Shown: positions 1 to 9,568 of the stretch, piece after piece
Numbering within the stretch: position 1 is the stretch's first letter
Layout: the number at the start of each line of letters is the position of its first letter
NCBI GenBank assembly: GCA_018241405.1
Contig: JAFEDY010000008.1
Coordinates: 2,456-66,455 of the forward strand
Reading direction: 5' to 3'
Length of the DNA: 64,000 nucleotides
Origin: Pseudomonadota bacterium
GTDB taxonomy: Bacteria; Pseudomonadota; Gammaproteobacteria; Burkholderiales; Burkholderiaceae_C
Notes under the pieces: model-generated
What the model was told of the DNA's origin: nothing
Databases searched by the model: none
What the model saw: only the letters and a program-made list of their open reading frames with translations
Translations under genes and position numbers: made by a program

Positions 1-914
1 TAGGGGTCGATGCTGATCTTGAACACCTGGGCCAGCACATGGGCGGCGGGGTCGGGGCTGGCATGCATGACTTGCACGGCGTCACCCTCGCCGCGTAAGA
101 AGTCGGGCGGGTTGCCCTCGGTCGGGTTGGGCAGCAGCTTGGCGATGATGTCCAGCAACTCGGCCACGCCGGCGCCGCTGCGCGCCGAGACGAAGCACAC
201 CGGGATCAGATGCCCCTCGCGCAGCGCCTGCTCCAGCGGGGCGTGCAGCTCGCTGGCGTCGATGTCGCCATCATTCAGGTAGCGCTCGACGAAGGCGCCG
301 TCCACGTCCACCACCTGCTCGACCAGGGCGCGGTGGGCGTCGGCCACGGCACCAAAATCGCTGTGGCCATCGCGGTTGAAGAAGCAGTCCACCACCTTTG
401 TCGCGCCGGCATCGGGCAGGTTGAGCGGCAGGCATTCGGCGCCGAACTGGGCCTGTAGGTCGGCCAGCAGGGCGTGCAGGTCCACGCCCTCGGCGTCTAT
501 CTTGTTGACGATGATGAGGCGGTCCTGCCCGCGCTCGGCGGCGTAATCCATCATGCGGCGCACCATGGGCTCGATGCCGGTGGTGGCGTTGATGACCACG
601 GCGCAGGTCTCCACCGCCTCCAGCGTCGGCAGGCTGTGGCCTATGAAGTCGGGCAGGCCGGGGGCGTCCAGCAGGTGGATGCGGCAGCCCTGGTGCGCCA
701 GGTGCATGACGGAGGACTGCAGCGAATGCTGGGCCTTAGTCTCCTGCGGGTCATGGTCGCTCACCGTGCTGCCGCGCTCCACGCTGCCGGCCGCGCCTAT
801 GGCGCCGCTGGCAAGCAGCAGGGCCTCGGCCAGCGTGGTCTTGCCGGCGGCGCTGGCGCCTACCAGGGCCAGGGTGCGGATCTGCTCCACGGGGTTGGGG
901 TTGGCAATCGTCAT
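1..914 (-). CDS. EF-G-like translation factor GTPase, N-terminal part (runs off window)
   Basis: About 304 N-terminal residues are present and the rest lies left of base 1. The GTPase signatures are clear: P-loop GASAAGKTT at residues 19-27, DAPG (G3) at 82-85 and NKID (G4) at 136-139. The switch region reads SDHDPQETKAQHS instead of the MDWMEQEQERGIT of canonical EF-G. That points to the EF-G2/FusA2-like paralogue group rather than the main fusA product, which normally sits in the str operon. A role at the ribosome is expected from the family, but the specific function is unknown. The ATG at 914 directly precedes a well-conserved N-terminus. Confidence 0.85.
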   Translation of the reverse strand, partial: MTIANPNPVEQIRTLALVGASAAGKTTLAEALLLASGAIGAAGSVERGSTVSDHDPQETKAQHSLQSSVMHLAHQGCRIHLLDAPGLPDFIGHSLPTLEAVETCAVVINATTGIEPMVRRMMDYAAERGQDRLIIVNKIDAEGVDLHALLADLQAQFGAECLPLNLPDAGATKVVDCFFNRDGHSDFGAVADAHRALVEQVVDVDGAFVERYLNDGDIDASELHAPLEQALREGHLIPVCFVSARSGAGVAELLDIIAKLLPNPTEGNPPDFLRGEGDAVQVMHASPDPAAHVLAQVFKISIDP

Positions 915-1017
915 GGAGCGCTCCTGCGGTGATGGGCGTTGTTTGGCGCCCATCATGCCGCGGGGGCATGCGCTTGAAAAGTGCGCGCGCCGAGTGGCGG
1001 CGCTGCGGCGCTGGCGT

Positions 1018-1043
1018 GGGTCCCCGCGTTCGAGGGGATGACC
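1018..1043. repeat. REP-like imperfect palindrome
   Basis: The sequence TCCCC-N8-GGGGA (1021-1038) lies within GGTCCCC...GGGGATGACC, between the EF-G-like gene and the next gene. It resembles the dispersed intergenic palindromes of many Burkholderiales; related degenerate copies in this window are at about 4476 and 41670. Family assignment is by eye only. Confidence 0.35.
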
Positions 1044-1070
1044 AGACTCTTTCAGGCGGTCGCTATGGGA

Positions 1071-1517
1071 TTACACGCCGCCCGTGCGCTTGACCTTGGG
1101 GTCGGAATAGGTGGGCGACTGCACGTCATCCATGGCCTGCTGGGCCTGGCGGTCCTGCAGGGTGGTCTTGTTGATGTCCTGGGCCAGCTCCACGGCACTG
1201 CCGCTGGCGCGCCACATGGACTGGATGAAGTCCAGCATCACCTGGTAGAGCGGCGGGTCCTTGGGTGGCTCGTCGGCTTCCTTGGGCTTGCCTTTTTTTT
1301 CCACCGGCAGCGTCCAGTCGCGGTTTTCTTCGTCAGGTGCGCTGGGCTTGCTGGGCTCGCGCACATGGGCGCCCTCACCCAGCCGGTCCATGGACTCGAC
1401 GGCGTTGGCCGGGTTCACCGGGCGCACGGCCACGGCGCCCGAGGCACCCGTGGAATACAAGTCGGCGCCCTGGGGACGCCACTGGGGAGGCGAACGGTCT
1501 ACAGGCGGCAGTTGCAT
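1071..1517 (-). CDS. hypothetical protein, hydrophilic, 148 aa
   Basis: I do not recognise a functional family. The protein is rich in Pro, Lys, Asp and Glu in its first 90 residues and looks disordered there. A short predicted helix follows (about residues 95-130: QVMLDFIQSMWRASGSAVEL). There is no signal peptide or membrane segment. The start at 1517 is preferred over an upstream in-frame ATG at 1559 because GAGGGA lies about 9 bases before it. The gene stands alone between the EF-G-like gene and the DUF1854/ABC pair. Coding is supported by frame-consistent codon use. The function is unknown. Confidence 0.6.
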   Translation of the reverse strand: MQLPPVDRSPPQWRPQGADLYSTGASGAVAVRPVNPANAVESMDRLGEGAHVREPSKPSAPDEENRDWTLPVEKKGKPKEADEPPKDPPLYQVMLDFIQSMWRASGSAVELAQDINKTTLQDRQAQQAMDDVQSPTYSDPKVKRTGGV

Positions 1518-1639
1518 GGCAAGGGTCCCTCGTGAATGGTCAAAGGGCGGTAGGCGCAACTACCACCTCGTCGTACATTCATTTCGGCAAACAAAAGGGG
1601 AAATTGAGGCTAATTTTTCCAATCACCCCGCAGCGCCCG

Positions 1640-1660
1640 CCAATAAAGCGCCAGGCGCTA
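1640..1660 (-). terminator. possible weak terminator after the DUF1854 gene
   Basis: A perfect 6-bp inverted repeat AGCGCC-A-GGCGCT (1647-1659) overlaps the stop codon of the DUF1854 gene and is followed on the minus strand by TTTATT. The stem is short and the U tract is interrupted, so termination is only possible. Confidence 0.35.
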
Positions 1661-2134
1661 TAAAAATCTTTCAAGCAGCTTGCGTGAGGCGCGGTCCAGG
1701 GCCGTACTGTCGGGCACATGGAAATGCAGGCCGTCGCTGGCGGCGATGAGCAGTTTGGTGCGCCCGGCCAGGCGGCGGATGTCTTCCTCGCCCTTGAGCA
1801 CCAGCTGCGCGGCGCCGCGGTCGGTGTCCACCTGCCAGGTGCTGGGGGTGGAAAAGCTCGACACGCTGCGGATGCGCGTGATGGTGGGCACGAACTCGCG
1901 CGCGGCCAGTTCCTCGTCGATCAGTGCGCGCTGGGCGGCGGGCAGGTCGGCCAGGCGTGGCAGCCAGGCCAGTTCGTGGCCGTCGCTGCCGACGAGGGAC
2001 AGGCCCTCGTCCGGCGCGGCAATGGGGAAGGCGCGCACGGGTGTGACGGCCTCGTGCTCGGTGCCGTCCTCCAGGCGCAGCACCAGGCGGCCATGGGGGT
2101 TGCGGTGCAGATCCAGTGGGGTCATGGTGCTCAT
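1658..2134 (-). CDS. DUF1854 family protein, cyanophycin-associated
   Basis: This 158-residue soluble protein matches my recollection of the DUF1854 family, which in Burkholderiales accompanies cyanophycin genes and an ABC exporter. Recognisable elements are the N-terminal LDLHRNPHGRLVLRLEDG, a central EFVPTITRIRSVSSFSTPSTW segment and the C-terminal FHVPDSTALDRAS. There is no signal peptide or membrane helix. It begins 13 bases downstream of the ABC transporter gene on the same strand, so the two are probably cotranscribed. Its biochemical role is unknown; a regulatory or adaptor role to the transporter is inferred from pairing only. Confidence 0.8.
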   Translation of the reverse strand: MSTMTPLDLHRNPHGRLVLRLEDGTEHEAVTPVRAFPIAAPDEGLSLVGSDGHELAWLPRLADLPAAQRALIDEELAAREFVPTITRIRSVSSFSTPSTWQVDTDRGAAQLVLKGEEDIRRLAGRTKLLIAASDGLHFHVPDSTALDRASRKLLERFL

Positions 2135-2147
2135 GGCTGCGTCCTTG

Positions 2148-4457
2148 TCACTTGCCGGCCGGGTGGGCGGAATGCTCGCGCGCCTCGATGCGCACGCCGG
2201 CGGCCTCGGCGTCTTCCTCGGCGCGGCGCGCCTGGGCCTCGTACAGGCGCCAGTAGGCGCCCTGCTGCGCCATCAGCTCGTCGTGCGGGCCGACCTCGAC
2301 GATCTCGCCGCGGTCCATGACCACCAGGCGGTCGGCCTTGCGCAGCGTGGACAGGCGGTGGGCGATGGCGATCGTCGTGCGGCCCTGCACCAGGTTATCG
2401 AGCGCCTTCTGGATTTCCTTCTCGGTCTCGGTGTCCACGGCCGAGGTGGCTTCGTCGAGGATCAGGATGCGCGGGTCGATGAGCAGCGCGCGCGCGATGC
2501 TGATGCGCTGGCGCTCACCGCCCGACAGGCCCTGGCCGCGCTCGCCCACCAGGCTGTCGTAGCCGTGCGGCAGGCGCAGGATGAATTCGTGCGCGTGCGC
2601 GGCGCGGGCGGCGGCCACGATCTCGTCCCGCGTGGCGTCGGGCTTGCCGTAGGCGATGTTCTCGGCGATGGTGCCGAAGAACAGGAACGGCTCCTGCAGC
2701 ACCAGGCCGATGTGGCGGCGGAAGTCGCTCACCGCCATGCGGCGTATGTCCACGCCATCGACCAGAATGGCGCCGTCGCTCACGTCGTAGAAGCGGCTGA
2801 TCAGGTTCACCAGCGTGCTTTTCCCTGAGCCGCTGTGGCCCACCAGGCCGATCATCTCGCCGGGGCGGATATCCAGCGACAAATCCTTGATGACGGTGCG
2901 GCTGCCGTAGCGAAAGCCCACGCCCCGCATCTCGATGGCGCCGGCCACCTTGTCCACGCGCACAGGGTTGGCCGGGTCGGGAACGTTGCTCACATGGTCC
3001 AGGATGTCGAAGATGCGCTTGGCGCCGGCCGCGGCCTTTTGCGTGACGCTGACGATGCGGCTCATGGAGTCGAGCCGCGTGTAGAAGCGGCCGATGTAGG
3101 CGATGAAGGCCGCCAGCACGCCCACGGTGATCTGCTCATGCGCCACCAGCCAGATGCCAAAGCCCCAGACCACCAGCAGCCCCACCTCGGTCATCAAGGA
3201 CACGGTGGGGGCAAAAACGCTCCAGGTCTTGTTGAGCTTGTCGTTGACCTCCAGATTGTGTTGGTTGGCGGCACGAAAGCGCTGGGCCTCGCGCCCCTCC
3301 TGGGCAAAGGCCTTGACCACGCGGATGCCCGGAATGGTGTCGGCCAGCACGTTGGTGACCTCGCTCCACACCCGGTCGATCTTCTCGAAGCCGGTGCGCA
3401 GCTTGTCGCGCACGGTGTGGATCAGCCAGGCGATGAAGGGCAGCGGCACCAGCGTGACCAGGGCCAGCCAGGGGTTGATGGAGAACAGGATCACCGAGGT
3501 CATGCAGATCATCAGCACGTCGGTGGCAAAGTCGAGCGCGTTGAGCGACAGGAAGACGTTGATGCGGTCGGTCTCCGAGCCTATGCGCGCCATCAGGTCG
3601 CCCGTGCGCTTGCTGCCGAAGTAGTCCAGCGACAGGCGCAGCAGGTGCTCGTAGGTGCTGGTGCGCAGGTCGGCGCCTATGCGCTCAGACACCAGCGCCA
3701 GGATGTAGGTGCGCGCCCAGCCCAGGCCCCAGGCCAGCAGCGCCGCACCCAGCAGGCCGCCCAGGTACATCAGCACCAGGGTGACGGGAATCTGCTTGCC
3801 GCTCTGGTAGGGGATCAATATGTCGTCCATGAGCGGGATGGTCATGTACGGCGGCACCAGCGAGGCGGCGGTGGACGCCAGCGTGAGCGCAAATCCCGTG
3901 GCCAGCTGCTTCCTGTAGGGGCGCGCAAAGCGCCACAGGCGCAGCAGCACCCAGGTAGAGGTCTGCGGGGCCTGCTGGCGCGCGCAGGCCGGACACTCGT
4001 CGCTGTCGGGTGGCAGCGGCGTGCCGCACACGGCGCAGCGCGGCACGTCTGCGGCCTGCACGACCGGCGCAAGGGGGTTCTGCAGGCGCTCGGCCTGCTG
4101 GTCCAGCCGTTGCTGAAGGTGCAGCGCCTGCGGGTGGCGCCCCAGCGTGAAGCGCCACAAGGCCAGACGGCTGTCTGCATCGTGCAGCTCCAGCGTACCC
4201 ACGCCGCCATGGTCCTGCATGCGCAGCGTCAGGCCGGGCGCCAGCGGCCATTCCTGGGCTGCCGCGTCAGCGCCGCGTGCCAGCAGGCGCCGGTCGGTCA
4301 GCACCAGCAGGCTGGGGGCGAAGCGCAGATCGGGCGTCAGGTCAACCTCGAAGGCGGCCTGAACGTTTTCGTCGGGAGCGAGCATGGCTCGCAGTTCGGC
4401 CCCGAGGGGGCCGGGCAAGACACCCGAGGCGTCCACTGAACAATGGTGATGTTGCAT
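2148..4457 (-). CDS. ABC exporter with N-terminal zinc ribbon, cyanophycin-associated
   Basis: A 769-residue half-transporter. Residues 1-130 form an unusual soluble N-terminal region. A zinc ribbon follows, with Cys141, Cys144, Cys155 and Cys158 (CAVC and CPAC knuckles). The type I exporter membrane domain lies at about 185-480. The nucleotide-binding domain has Walker [10 protein letters not shown] near 535, the signature LSGGERQ near 644, Walker [13 protein letters not shown] near 665 and the H-loop AIAHRLST near 702. The start at 4457 (MQHHH) is chosen because upstream in-frame codons run into the divergent cphA' leader and look non-coding. It lies head-to-head with cphA' and ahead of the DUF1854 gene. 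The substrate is unknown; a role in cyanophycin metabolism is inferred from conserved neighbourhood. Confidence 0.88.
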   Translation of the reverse strand: MQHHHCSVDASGVLPGPLGAELRAMLAPDENVQAAFEVDLTPDLRFAPSLLVLTDRRLLARGADAAAQEWPLAPGLTLRMQDHGGVGTLELHDADSRLALWRFTLGRHPQALHLQQRLDQQAERLQNPLAPVVQAADVPRCAVCGTPLPPDSDECPACARQQAPQTSTWVLLRLWRFARPYRKQLATGFALTLASTAASLVPPYMTIPLMDDILIPYQSGKQIPVTLVLMYLGGLLGAALLAWGLGWARTYILALVSERIGADLRTSTYEHLLRLSLDYFGSKRTGDLMARIGSETDRINVFLSLNALDFATDVLMICMTSVILFSINPWLALVTLVPLPFIAWLIHTVRDKLRTGFEKIDRVWSEVTNVLADTIPGIRVVKAFAQEGREAQRFRAANQHNLEVNDKLNKTWSVFAPTVSLMTEVGLLVVWGFGIWLVAHEQITVGVLAAFIAYIGRFYTRLDSMSRIVSVTQKAAAGAKRIFDILDHVSNVPDPANPVRVDKVAGAIEMRGVGFRYGSRTVIKDLSLDIRPGEMIGLVGHSGSGKSTLVNLISRFYDVSDGAILVDGVDIRRMAVSDFRRHIGLVLQEPFLFFGTIAENIAYGKPDATRDEIVAAARAAHAHEFILRLPHGYDSLVGERGQGLSGGERQRISIARALLIDPRILILDEATSAVDTETEKEIQKALDNLVQGRTTIAIAHRLSTLRKADRLVVMDRGEIVEVGPHDELMAQQGAYWRLYEAQARRAEEDAEAAGVRIEAREHSAHPAGK

Positions 4458-4475
4458 TTTGTTTTGTATGTCCGT

Positions 4476-4491
4476 CCCCGCCCGGGCGGGG
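4476..4491. repeat. perfect 16-bp GC palindrome in the divergent ABC/cphA' promoter region
   Basis: CCCCGCCCGGGCGGGG is a perfect palindrome lying 18 bases upstream of the ABC transporter start and about 208 bases upstream of cphA'. It could be an operator for the divergent pair or a REP-like core (flanking GTCCCCGCCC...GGGGATTTC). The rest of the 241-bp spacer shows no promoter I would stake a claim on. Confidence 0.45.
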
Positions 4492-4698
4492 ATTTCGCGC
4501 ATGGGCCCTTGCCCGTGGCTGGCATTGTCGGCCAGCCACGCCGTAGGCAAGGCGCGGCCGCAGTATTTACCCGTAACGCATGGCGGGTGCTGGCGGCTGA
4601 CACTGGCTGCTGCTGAAGCTCGGCGTTCTGGGCGCACAATCCAACCAAAAAATCGCCTCCCGACCCGGTGGGCATCCCCATTTTCCACGCTGCATTTC

Positions 4699-6879
4699 AT
4701 GGCCACCTTCAAAGATATCCAACTGCTGCGCACCACGTATCTGCGCGGCCCCAGTGTCTGGACCTACCGCCCCATCCTCGAAGTCTGGCTGGATCTGGGC
4801 GAGCTGGAAGACTACCCCTCCAACAAGCTGCCCGGCTTCAACGAACGCCTGACGGCCTGGCTGCCCGACCTGGTGGAGCACACCTGCGGCGTGGGCGAGC
4901 GCGGCGGCTTCATCCAGCGCCTGGAGGGCGGCACCTGGATGGGCCATGTGCTGGAGCATGTGGTCATCGAGCTTTTGAATCTCTCGGGCATGCCGGCCGA
5001 ATTTGGCCAGACGCGCGAGATTTCCAGGCGCGGCGTGTACCGCATGGTGTTCCGCTGCCCCGAGGAAGCCGTGGCACGCGTGGCGCTCGAACAGGGCCAC
5101 CGCCTGCTGATGGCGGCCATCAACGACCAGCCGTTTGACCTCAAGGCCGCCATCCACGCCATCAAGACGTCCATCAACGACCGCTACCTGGGCCCGAGCA
5201 CCGGCTGCATCGTGGATGCCGCGAGCGAGCGCCGCATCCCGCATATCCGCCTGAACGACGGCAACCTGGTGCAGCTGGGCTATGGCGCGGCGCAGCGGCG
5301 CATCTGGACGGCCGAGAGCGACCAGACCAGCGCCATCGCCGAGGGCATCGCCCAGGACAAGGACTTCACCAAGCGCCTGCTGGCCTCCTGCGGCGTGCCC
5401 GTGCCCGAGGGCCAGATCGTCAAGAACGCCGACGAGGCCTGGGAGGTGGCGCAGGACATCGGCTTTCCCGTCACCGTCAAGCCAAGCGACGGCAACCACG
5501 CGCGCGGCGTGACGCTGGAGCTGTCCAAGGAGGACGATATCAAGGCAGCCTTTGCGCTGGCCGAGCCCGAGGGCTCCGACGTCATCGTCGAGAAGTTCAT
5601 CGACGGTGTGGAGCACCGCCTGCTGGTCGTGGGCGGCAAATTGGTGGCCGCCACCAAGGGCGAGACCGTGAGCGTGCATGGCAACGGCCAGGCCACGCTG
5701 CGCGAGCTGGTCGCCGTGCTCAACCAGGACCCGCGCCGCGGCCCGGAGCAGGAATACCCGCTGGACTGGATCGATGTGGAGAAGGGCGCCGTACAGCTGG
5801 AACTGCGGCGTCAGGGCGTCACGCCCGATAGCGTGATCGCCAAGGGCCAGAGCGTGCTGCTACAGCGCAACGGCAACATGGCCATCGACTGCACCGACGA
5901 CGTGCATCCCGACGTGGCCTATTACGCCACCTTGGCGGCGAAGATCGTGGGCCTGGACATCGCCGGCATGGACGTGATCTTGAAGGACGTCTCCCAGCCC
6001 CTGCAAGGCCAGGGCGCAATCCTGGAAGTGAACGCCGGGCCCGGCCTGCTCATGCACCTCAAGCCGACCAGCGGCGCGCCGCGGCCCGTGGGCATGGCCA
6101 TCGCCGACCACCTGTTCCCGCGCGAGGACGGCCCGGGCGCCGGCCGCATCCCCTTGGTGGGCATTGCCGGTACGCGCGAAAACGCTTTTATTGCGCGCCT
6201 GGTCGGCTGGCTGTTGCAGCTGTCGGGCAAGCTCACGGGCGTGGCCAGCAGCGAGGGCATGTTCCTGGCCAACCGCCAGACGCAGAAGACCAACACCGCC
6301 CACTGGGCCGGCGCCCACCGCCTGCTGACCAACCGCCTGGCCCAGGCGGCCGTGATCCAGACCACGGCGCGCTCCATCCTGGAAGAAGGCCTGGCCTACG
6401 ACCGCTGCCTGGTCGGCGTGGTGACCGACATGGACGGCTACGAGGGCCTGGCCGACCACGACGTGCTGGAGCAGGCCAAGATGACGCGCGTGCTGCGCAC
6501 CCAGATCGACGTGGTACTGGACGAGGGCGCGGGCGTGCTCAATGCCGACATTGCGCAGGTGGCCGAGCTGGCCCCCCTGTGCGACGGCGAGGTGCTGCTG
6601 TATTCCACCAGCGCCGACAATGCGGCCATCGCCGCCCACCGCGCCCAGACCGACAACGGGGGCGAGGGCCGCGCAGTCTTCGTGCGCGGCGGCCAGGTCA
6701 TCCTGGCCACGGGCGCGCAGGAGCGCGTGCTGGGCACGTTGGCGGCGTTGAGCCCAGCCGGCGGCCCGCAGCCCGACACGCCGGCGCTGCTGGCGGCCAT
6801 TGCCACGGCCTGGTCCATGGACATTGGGCCGGACCTGATCGCCGCCGGCATCAAGACGTTTGAGCCGGAGCCACGCTGA
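4699..6879 (+). CDS. cphA': cyanophycin synthetase-like protein CphA' (short, degenerate second ATP site)
   Basis: A 726-residue paralogue of the downstream cyanophycin synthetase. The N-terminal domain and ATP-grasp domain (about 1-480) are well conserved, for example GPSTGCIVDA, TSAIAEGIAQDKDFTKRLL and a TVKPSDGN strand. The Mur-ligase-like domain has lost its P-loop: it reads GIAGTRENAF at about 488-497 where CphA has GTNGKTTTTR. The C-terminal domain carrying the DYGHNPDAM region of CphA is absent, so the protein ends about 140 residues early. A shorter cphA' next to cphA is known in other Burkholderiales. By analogy with cyanobacterial CphA2 it may polymerise beta-Asp-Arg dipeptides with one ATP site, which is inference. 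The ATG at 4699 matches the family N-terminus. Confidence 0.88.
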   Translation: MATFKDIQLLRTTYLRGPSVWTYRPILEVWLDLGELEDYPSNKLPGFNERLTAWLPDLVEHTCGVGERGGFIQRLEGGTWMGHVLEHVVIELLNLSGMPAEFGQTREISRRGVYRMVFRCPEEAVARVALEQGHRLLMAAINDQPFDLKAAIHAIKTSINDRYLGPSTGCIVDAASERRIPHIRLNDGNLVQLGYGAAQRRIWTAESDQTSAIAEGIAQDKDFTKRLLASCGVPVPEGQIVKNADEAWEVAQDIGFPVTVKPSDGNHARGVTLELSKEDDIKAAFALAEPEGSDVIVEKFIDGVEHRLLVVGGKLVAATKGETVSVHGNGQATLRELVAVLNQDPRRGPEQEYPLDWIDVEKGAVQLELRRQGVTPDSVIAKGQSVLLQRNGNMAIDCTDDVHPDVAYYATLAAKIVGLDIAGMDVILKDVSQPLQGQGAILEVNAGPGLLMHLKPTSGAPRPVGMAIADHLFPREDGPGAGRIPLVGIAGTRENAFIARLVGWLLQLSGKLTGVASSEGMFLANRQTQKTNTAHWAGAHRLLTNRLAQAAVIQTTARSILEEGLAYDRCLVGVVTDMDGYEGLADHDVLEQAKMTRVLRTQIDVVLDEGAGVLNADIAQVAELAPLCDGEVLLYSTSADNAAIAAHRAQTDNGGEGRAVFVRGGQVILATGAQERVLGTLAALSPAGGPQPDTPALLAAIATAWSMDIGPDLIAAGIKTFEPEPR

Positions 6880-6964
6880 GTCAAGAACGTCGGGCGTGGG
6901 GCGTTGAGCGCCTGACGCAACACCCCGCCCACCCCAAACGCACAATGCACAACGCTGAACGACC

Positions 6965-9568
6965 ATGAAAATCTCCCGCATCCGCGCCCTGCGCGGCCCC
7001 AACCTCTGGACCCGCAGCACCGCCATCGAGGCCATCGTGCATTGCGACAGCCGCGAGTGCGACTACCTCGCCCTCGCGGGCTTTGAGGACCGGTTGCGCG
7101 CGCGCTTTCCGGCCATAGGCGCGCTGCAGCCGCATGGCGCCGACCAGCGCCTGTCGCTGGCCCATGTGCTGGGAACGGCCGCACTGTCACTGCAGGCCCA
7201 GGCCGGCTGCCCCGTGACCTTCAACCGCACGCACGCCACCGTGGAGCCGGGCACCTACCAGGTGGTGGTCGAATACACCGAGGAGGCCGTGGGATGTCTG
7301 GCCATGGAGCAGGCCGGGGCACTGCTGCAATCGGCCCTGGACGACACACCGTTCGACACCGACAAGCTCATTGCCGCGCTGCGCGAGCTCGACGAGGACG
7401 AGCGCATCGGCCCCTCCACGGGCTCCATCGTGGATGCCGCCGTGGCGCGCGGCATACCGTTTCGGCGCCTGACCAGCGGCAGTCTGGTGCAGCTGGGCTG
7501 GGGCAGCCAGGCGCGCCGCATCCAGGCGGCCGAGCTCGACGTGACCAGCGCCGTGGCCGAGTCCATCGCCCAGGACAAGGACCTGACCAAGCGCCTGCTG
7601 CATGCCGCCGGCGTGCCCGTTCCGCTGGGCCGGCCCGTGGCCGACGTGGAGGACGCCTGGGCCGTGGCCCAGGAGGTGGGCCTGCAGGAAGGCCTGGCCG
7701 TGGTCGTCAAGCCCCAGGACGGCAACCAGGGCAAGGGCGTGACGGTCAACATCACCACGCGCGCGCAGCTCGACGCCGCCTATGCCACGGCCTTTGAATA
7801 CGGCGACGTGATGGTCGAGCGCTTTTTGCCCGGCCACGACTTCCGCCTGCTGGTCGTGGGCCACCATCTCGTGGCCGCTGCGCGGCGCGAACCGCCCCAG
7901 GTGCTGGGCGACGGCGTGCATTCCATCCGCGCGCTGGTGGACCTCGTCAACCAGGACCCGCGCCGCGGCTCGGGCCATGGCACGGCGCTGACCAAGATCC
8001 GCCTGGACGACATCGCCATCGCGCGCATTGCCGCCGAGGGGCTGACGCCCGACAGCGTGCCGGCCCAGGGCCAGCGCGTGGTGCTGCGCAACAACGCCAA
8101 CCTGTCCACCGGCGGTAGCGCCACCGACGTGACCGACGACGTGCACCCCGAGATCGCCGCGCGCGCCATCGAGGCTGCCCAAACCATTGGCCTGCACATC
8201 TGCGGCGTGGACGTGGTCTGCGAGACCATGCTCAAGCCCCTGGAGGAGCAAAGCGGCGGCATCGTCGAGGTCAACGCCGCGCCCGGCCTGCGCATGCACC
8301 TGGCGCCCTCGTTCGGCAAGCCGCGCAACGTGGGCGCGCCCATGGTCGATGCGCTGTTCGCGCCCGGGCAGGACGGGCGCGTGCCCCTGGTCGCCGTCAC
8401 CGGCACCAACGGCAAGACCACCACCACGCGCCTGATTGCGCACCTGTTCACGTCGCATGGCTGGCGCACGGCCATGACCAACACCGACGGCGTCTATGTC
8501 AACGGCCGCCAGATCGACAGCGGCGACTGCTCGGGCCCCAGGAGCGCGCGCAACGCCCTGTTCCATCCCGAGACCGACGCCGCCGTGCTCGAATGCGCGC
8601 GCGGCGGCATGCTGCGCGAAGGCCTGGGCTTCGATCGCTGCAAGGTGGCCGTGGTCACCAACGTGGGCGCGGGGGACCACCTGGGACTGAACTACATCAC
8701 CACGGTGGAGGACGTGGCGGTCTTGAAGCGCGTCATCGTGCAGAACGTGGCACAGGACGGCTATGCCGTGCTCAACGCCGCCGACCCCCATGTGGCGGCC
8801 ATGGGCGGCGCCTGCCCCGGCCAGGTGATCTACTTTGCCGCCGACCGCCACCATCCCGTCATGGCCACGCACCGCGCGCAGGGTAGCCGTGTGGTCTATG
8901 TAGACGAAGGCCATATCGTTGCCGCCGAAGGCTCATGGCGCGAGAACATCGCGCTGCGCGACATTCCCATCACGCATGGTGGCAGCGTAGGTTTCCAGGT
9001 CGAAAACGTCATGGCCTCCGTGGCGGCGGCCTGGGCCGTGGGCCTGCCGTGGCAGACCATTCGCCGTGGCCTGGCGGGGTTTTCCACCGACGGCGACAAC
9101 GCGCCGGGGCGCTTCAATATCATGGATTACCGCGGCGCCACGCTGATCGCCGACTATGGACACAACCCCGACGCCATGCGCGCCCTGGTCCAGGCCGTGC
9201 AGGCCATGCCGGGCCAGCGGCGCAGCGTGGTCATCAGCGGCGCGGGCGACCGGCGCGACCAGGACATCGTCGAGCAGACCCAGATCCTGGGCACGGCGTT
9301 CGACGACGTGATCCTGTACCAGGACGCCTGCCAGCGCGGCCGCGAGGACGGCGAGGTGCTGGCGCTTCTGCAGCAGGGCCTGCAGGGCGCGCCGCGCGCC
9401 AGTTACGTGACCGAGATCCACGGCGAGTTCGTCGCCATCGACCATGCCCTTGAACGCCTTGCACCCGGCGACCTGTGCCTGGTGCTGGTGGACCAGGTCG
9501 AAGAGGCTCTGGAGCACCTGCAGCGCCGCTGCGCCGAGACCTCGCGCACCACGGCGGGTACGGCATGA
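6965..9568 (+). CDS. cphA: cyanophycin synthetase
   Basis: A full-length 867-residue enzyme that extends the Asp backbone and adds Arg side chains to make cyanophycin, a cytoplasmic nitrogen and carbon reserve. Visible parts are the N-terminal domain (1-160), the ATP-grasp domain (about 160-470, with VVKPQDGNQGKGV) and the Mur-ligase-like domain with an intact P-loop GTNGKTTTTR near residues 479-488. The C-terminal domain carries IADYGHNPDAM and SGAGDRRDQDI. It begins 85 bases after cphA' on the same strand, so the two are probably one transcript. Its TGA overlaps the ATG of creA. I see no cyanophycinase or isoaspartyl dipeptidase gene nearby. Confidence 0.96.
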   Translation: MKISRIRALRGPNLWTRSTAIEAIVHCDSRECDYLALAGFEDRLRARFPAIGALQPHGADQRLSLAHVLGTAALSLQAQAGCPVTFNRTHATVEPGTYQVVVEYTEEAVGCLAMEQAGALLQSALDDTPFDTDKLIAALRELDEDERIGPSTGSIVDAAVARGIPFRRLTSGSLVQLGWGSQARRIQAAELDVTSAVAESIAQDKDLTKRLLHAAGVPVPLGRPVADVEDAWAVAQEVGLQEGLAVVVKPQDGNQGKGVTVNITTRAQLDAAYATAFEYGDVMVERFLPGHDFRLLVVGHHLVAAARREPPQVLGDGVHSIRALVDLVNQDPRRGSGHGTALTKIRLDDIAIARIAAEGLTPDSVPAQGQRVVLRNNANLSTGGSATDVTDDVHPEIAARAIEAAQTIGLHICGVDVVCETMLKPLEEQSGGIVEVNAAPGLRMHLAPSFGKPRNVGAPMVDALFAPGQDGRVPLVAVTGTNGKTTTTRLIAHLFTSHGWRTAMTNTDGVYVNGRQIDSGDCSGPRSARNALFHPETDAAVLECARGGMLREGLGFDRCKVAVVTNVGAGDHLGLNYITTVEDVAVLKRVIVQNVAQDGYAVLNAADPHVAAMGGACPGQVIYFAADRHHPVMATHRAQGSRVVYVDEGHIVAAEGSWRENIALRDIPITHGGSVGFQVENVMASVAAAWAVGLPWQTIRRGLAGFSTDGDNAPGRFNIMDYRGATLIADYGHNPDAMRALVQAVQAMPGQRRSVVISGAGDRRDQDIVEQTQILGTAFDDVILYQDACQRGREDGEVLALLQQGLQGAPRASYVTEIHGEFVAIDHALERLAPGDLCLVLVDQVEEALEHLQRRCAETSRTTAGTA

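Noticed and set aside
4699..6879. cphA' as a pseudogene
   Set aside because: The altered P-loop and missing C-terminal domain might suggest decay. However, the frame is intact, the first 480 residues are well conserved and paired cphA'/cphA genes are known in related bacteria.
7187..8914. 575-codon open frame antisense to cphA
   Set aside because: It lies entirely opposite a well-conserved enzyme gene. Its His/Val/Gly/Ala-rich product is what high-GC antisense frames yield, and it has no ribosome-binding site or family motif.
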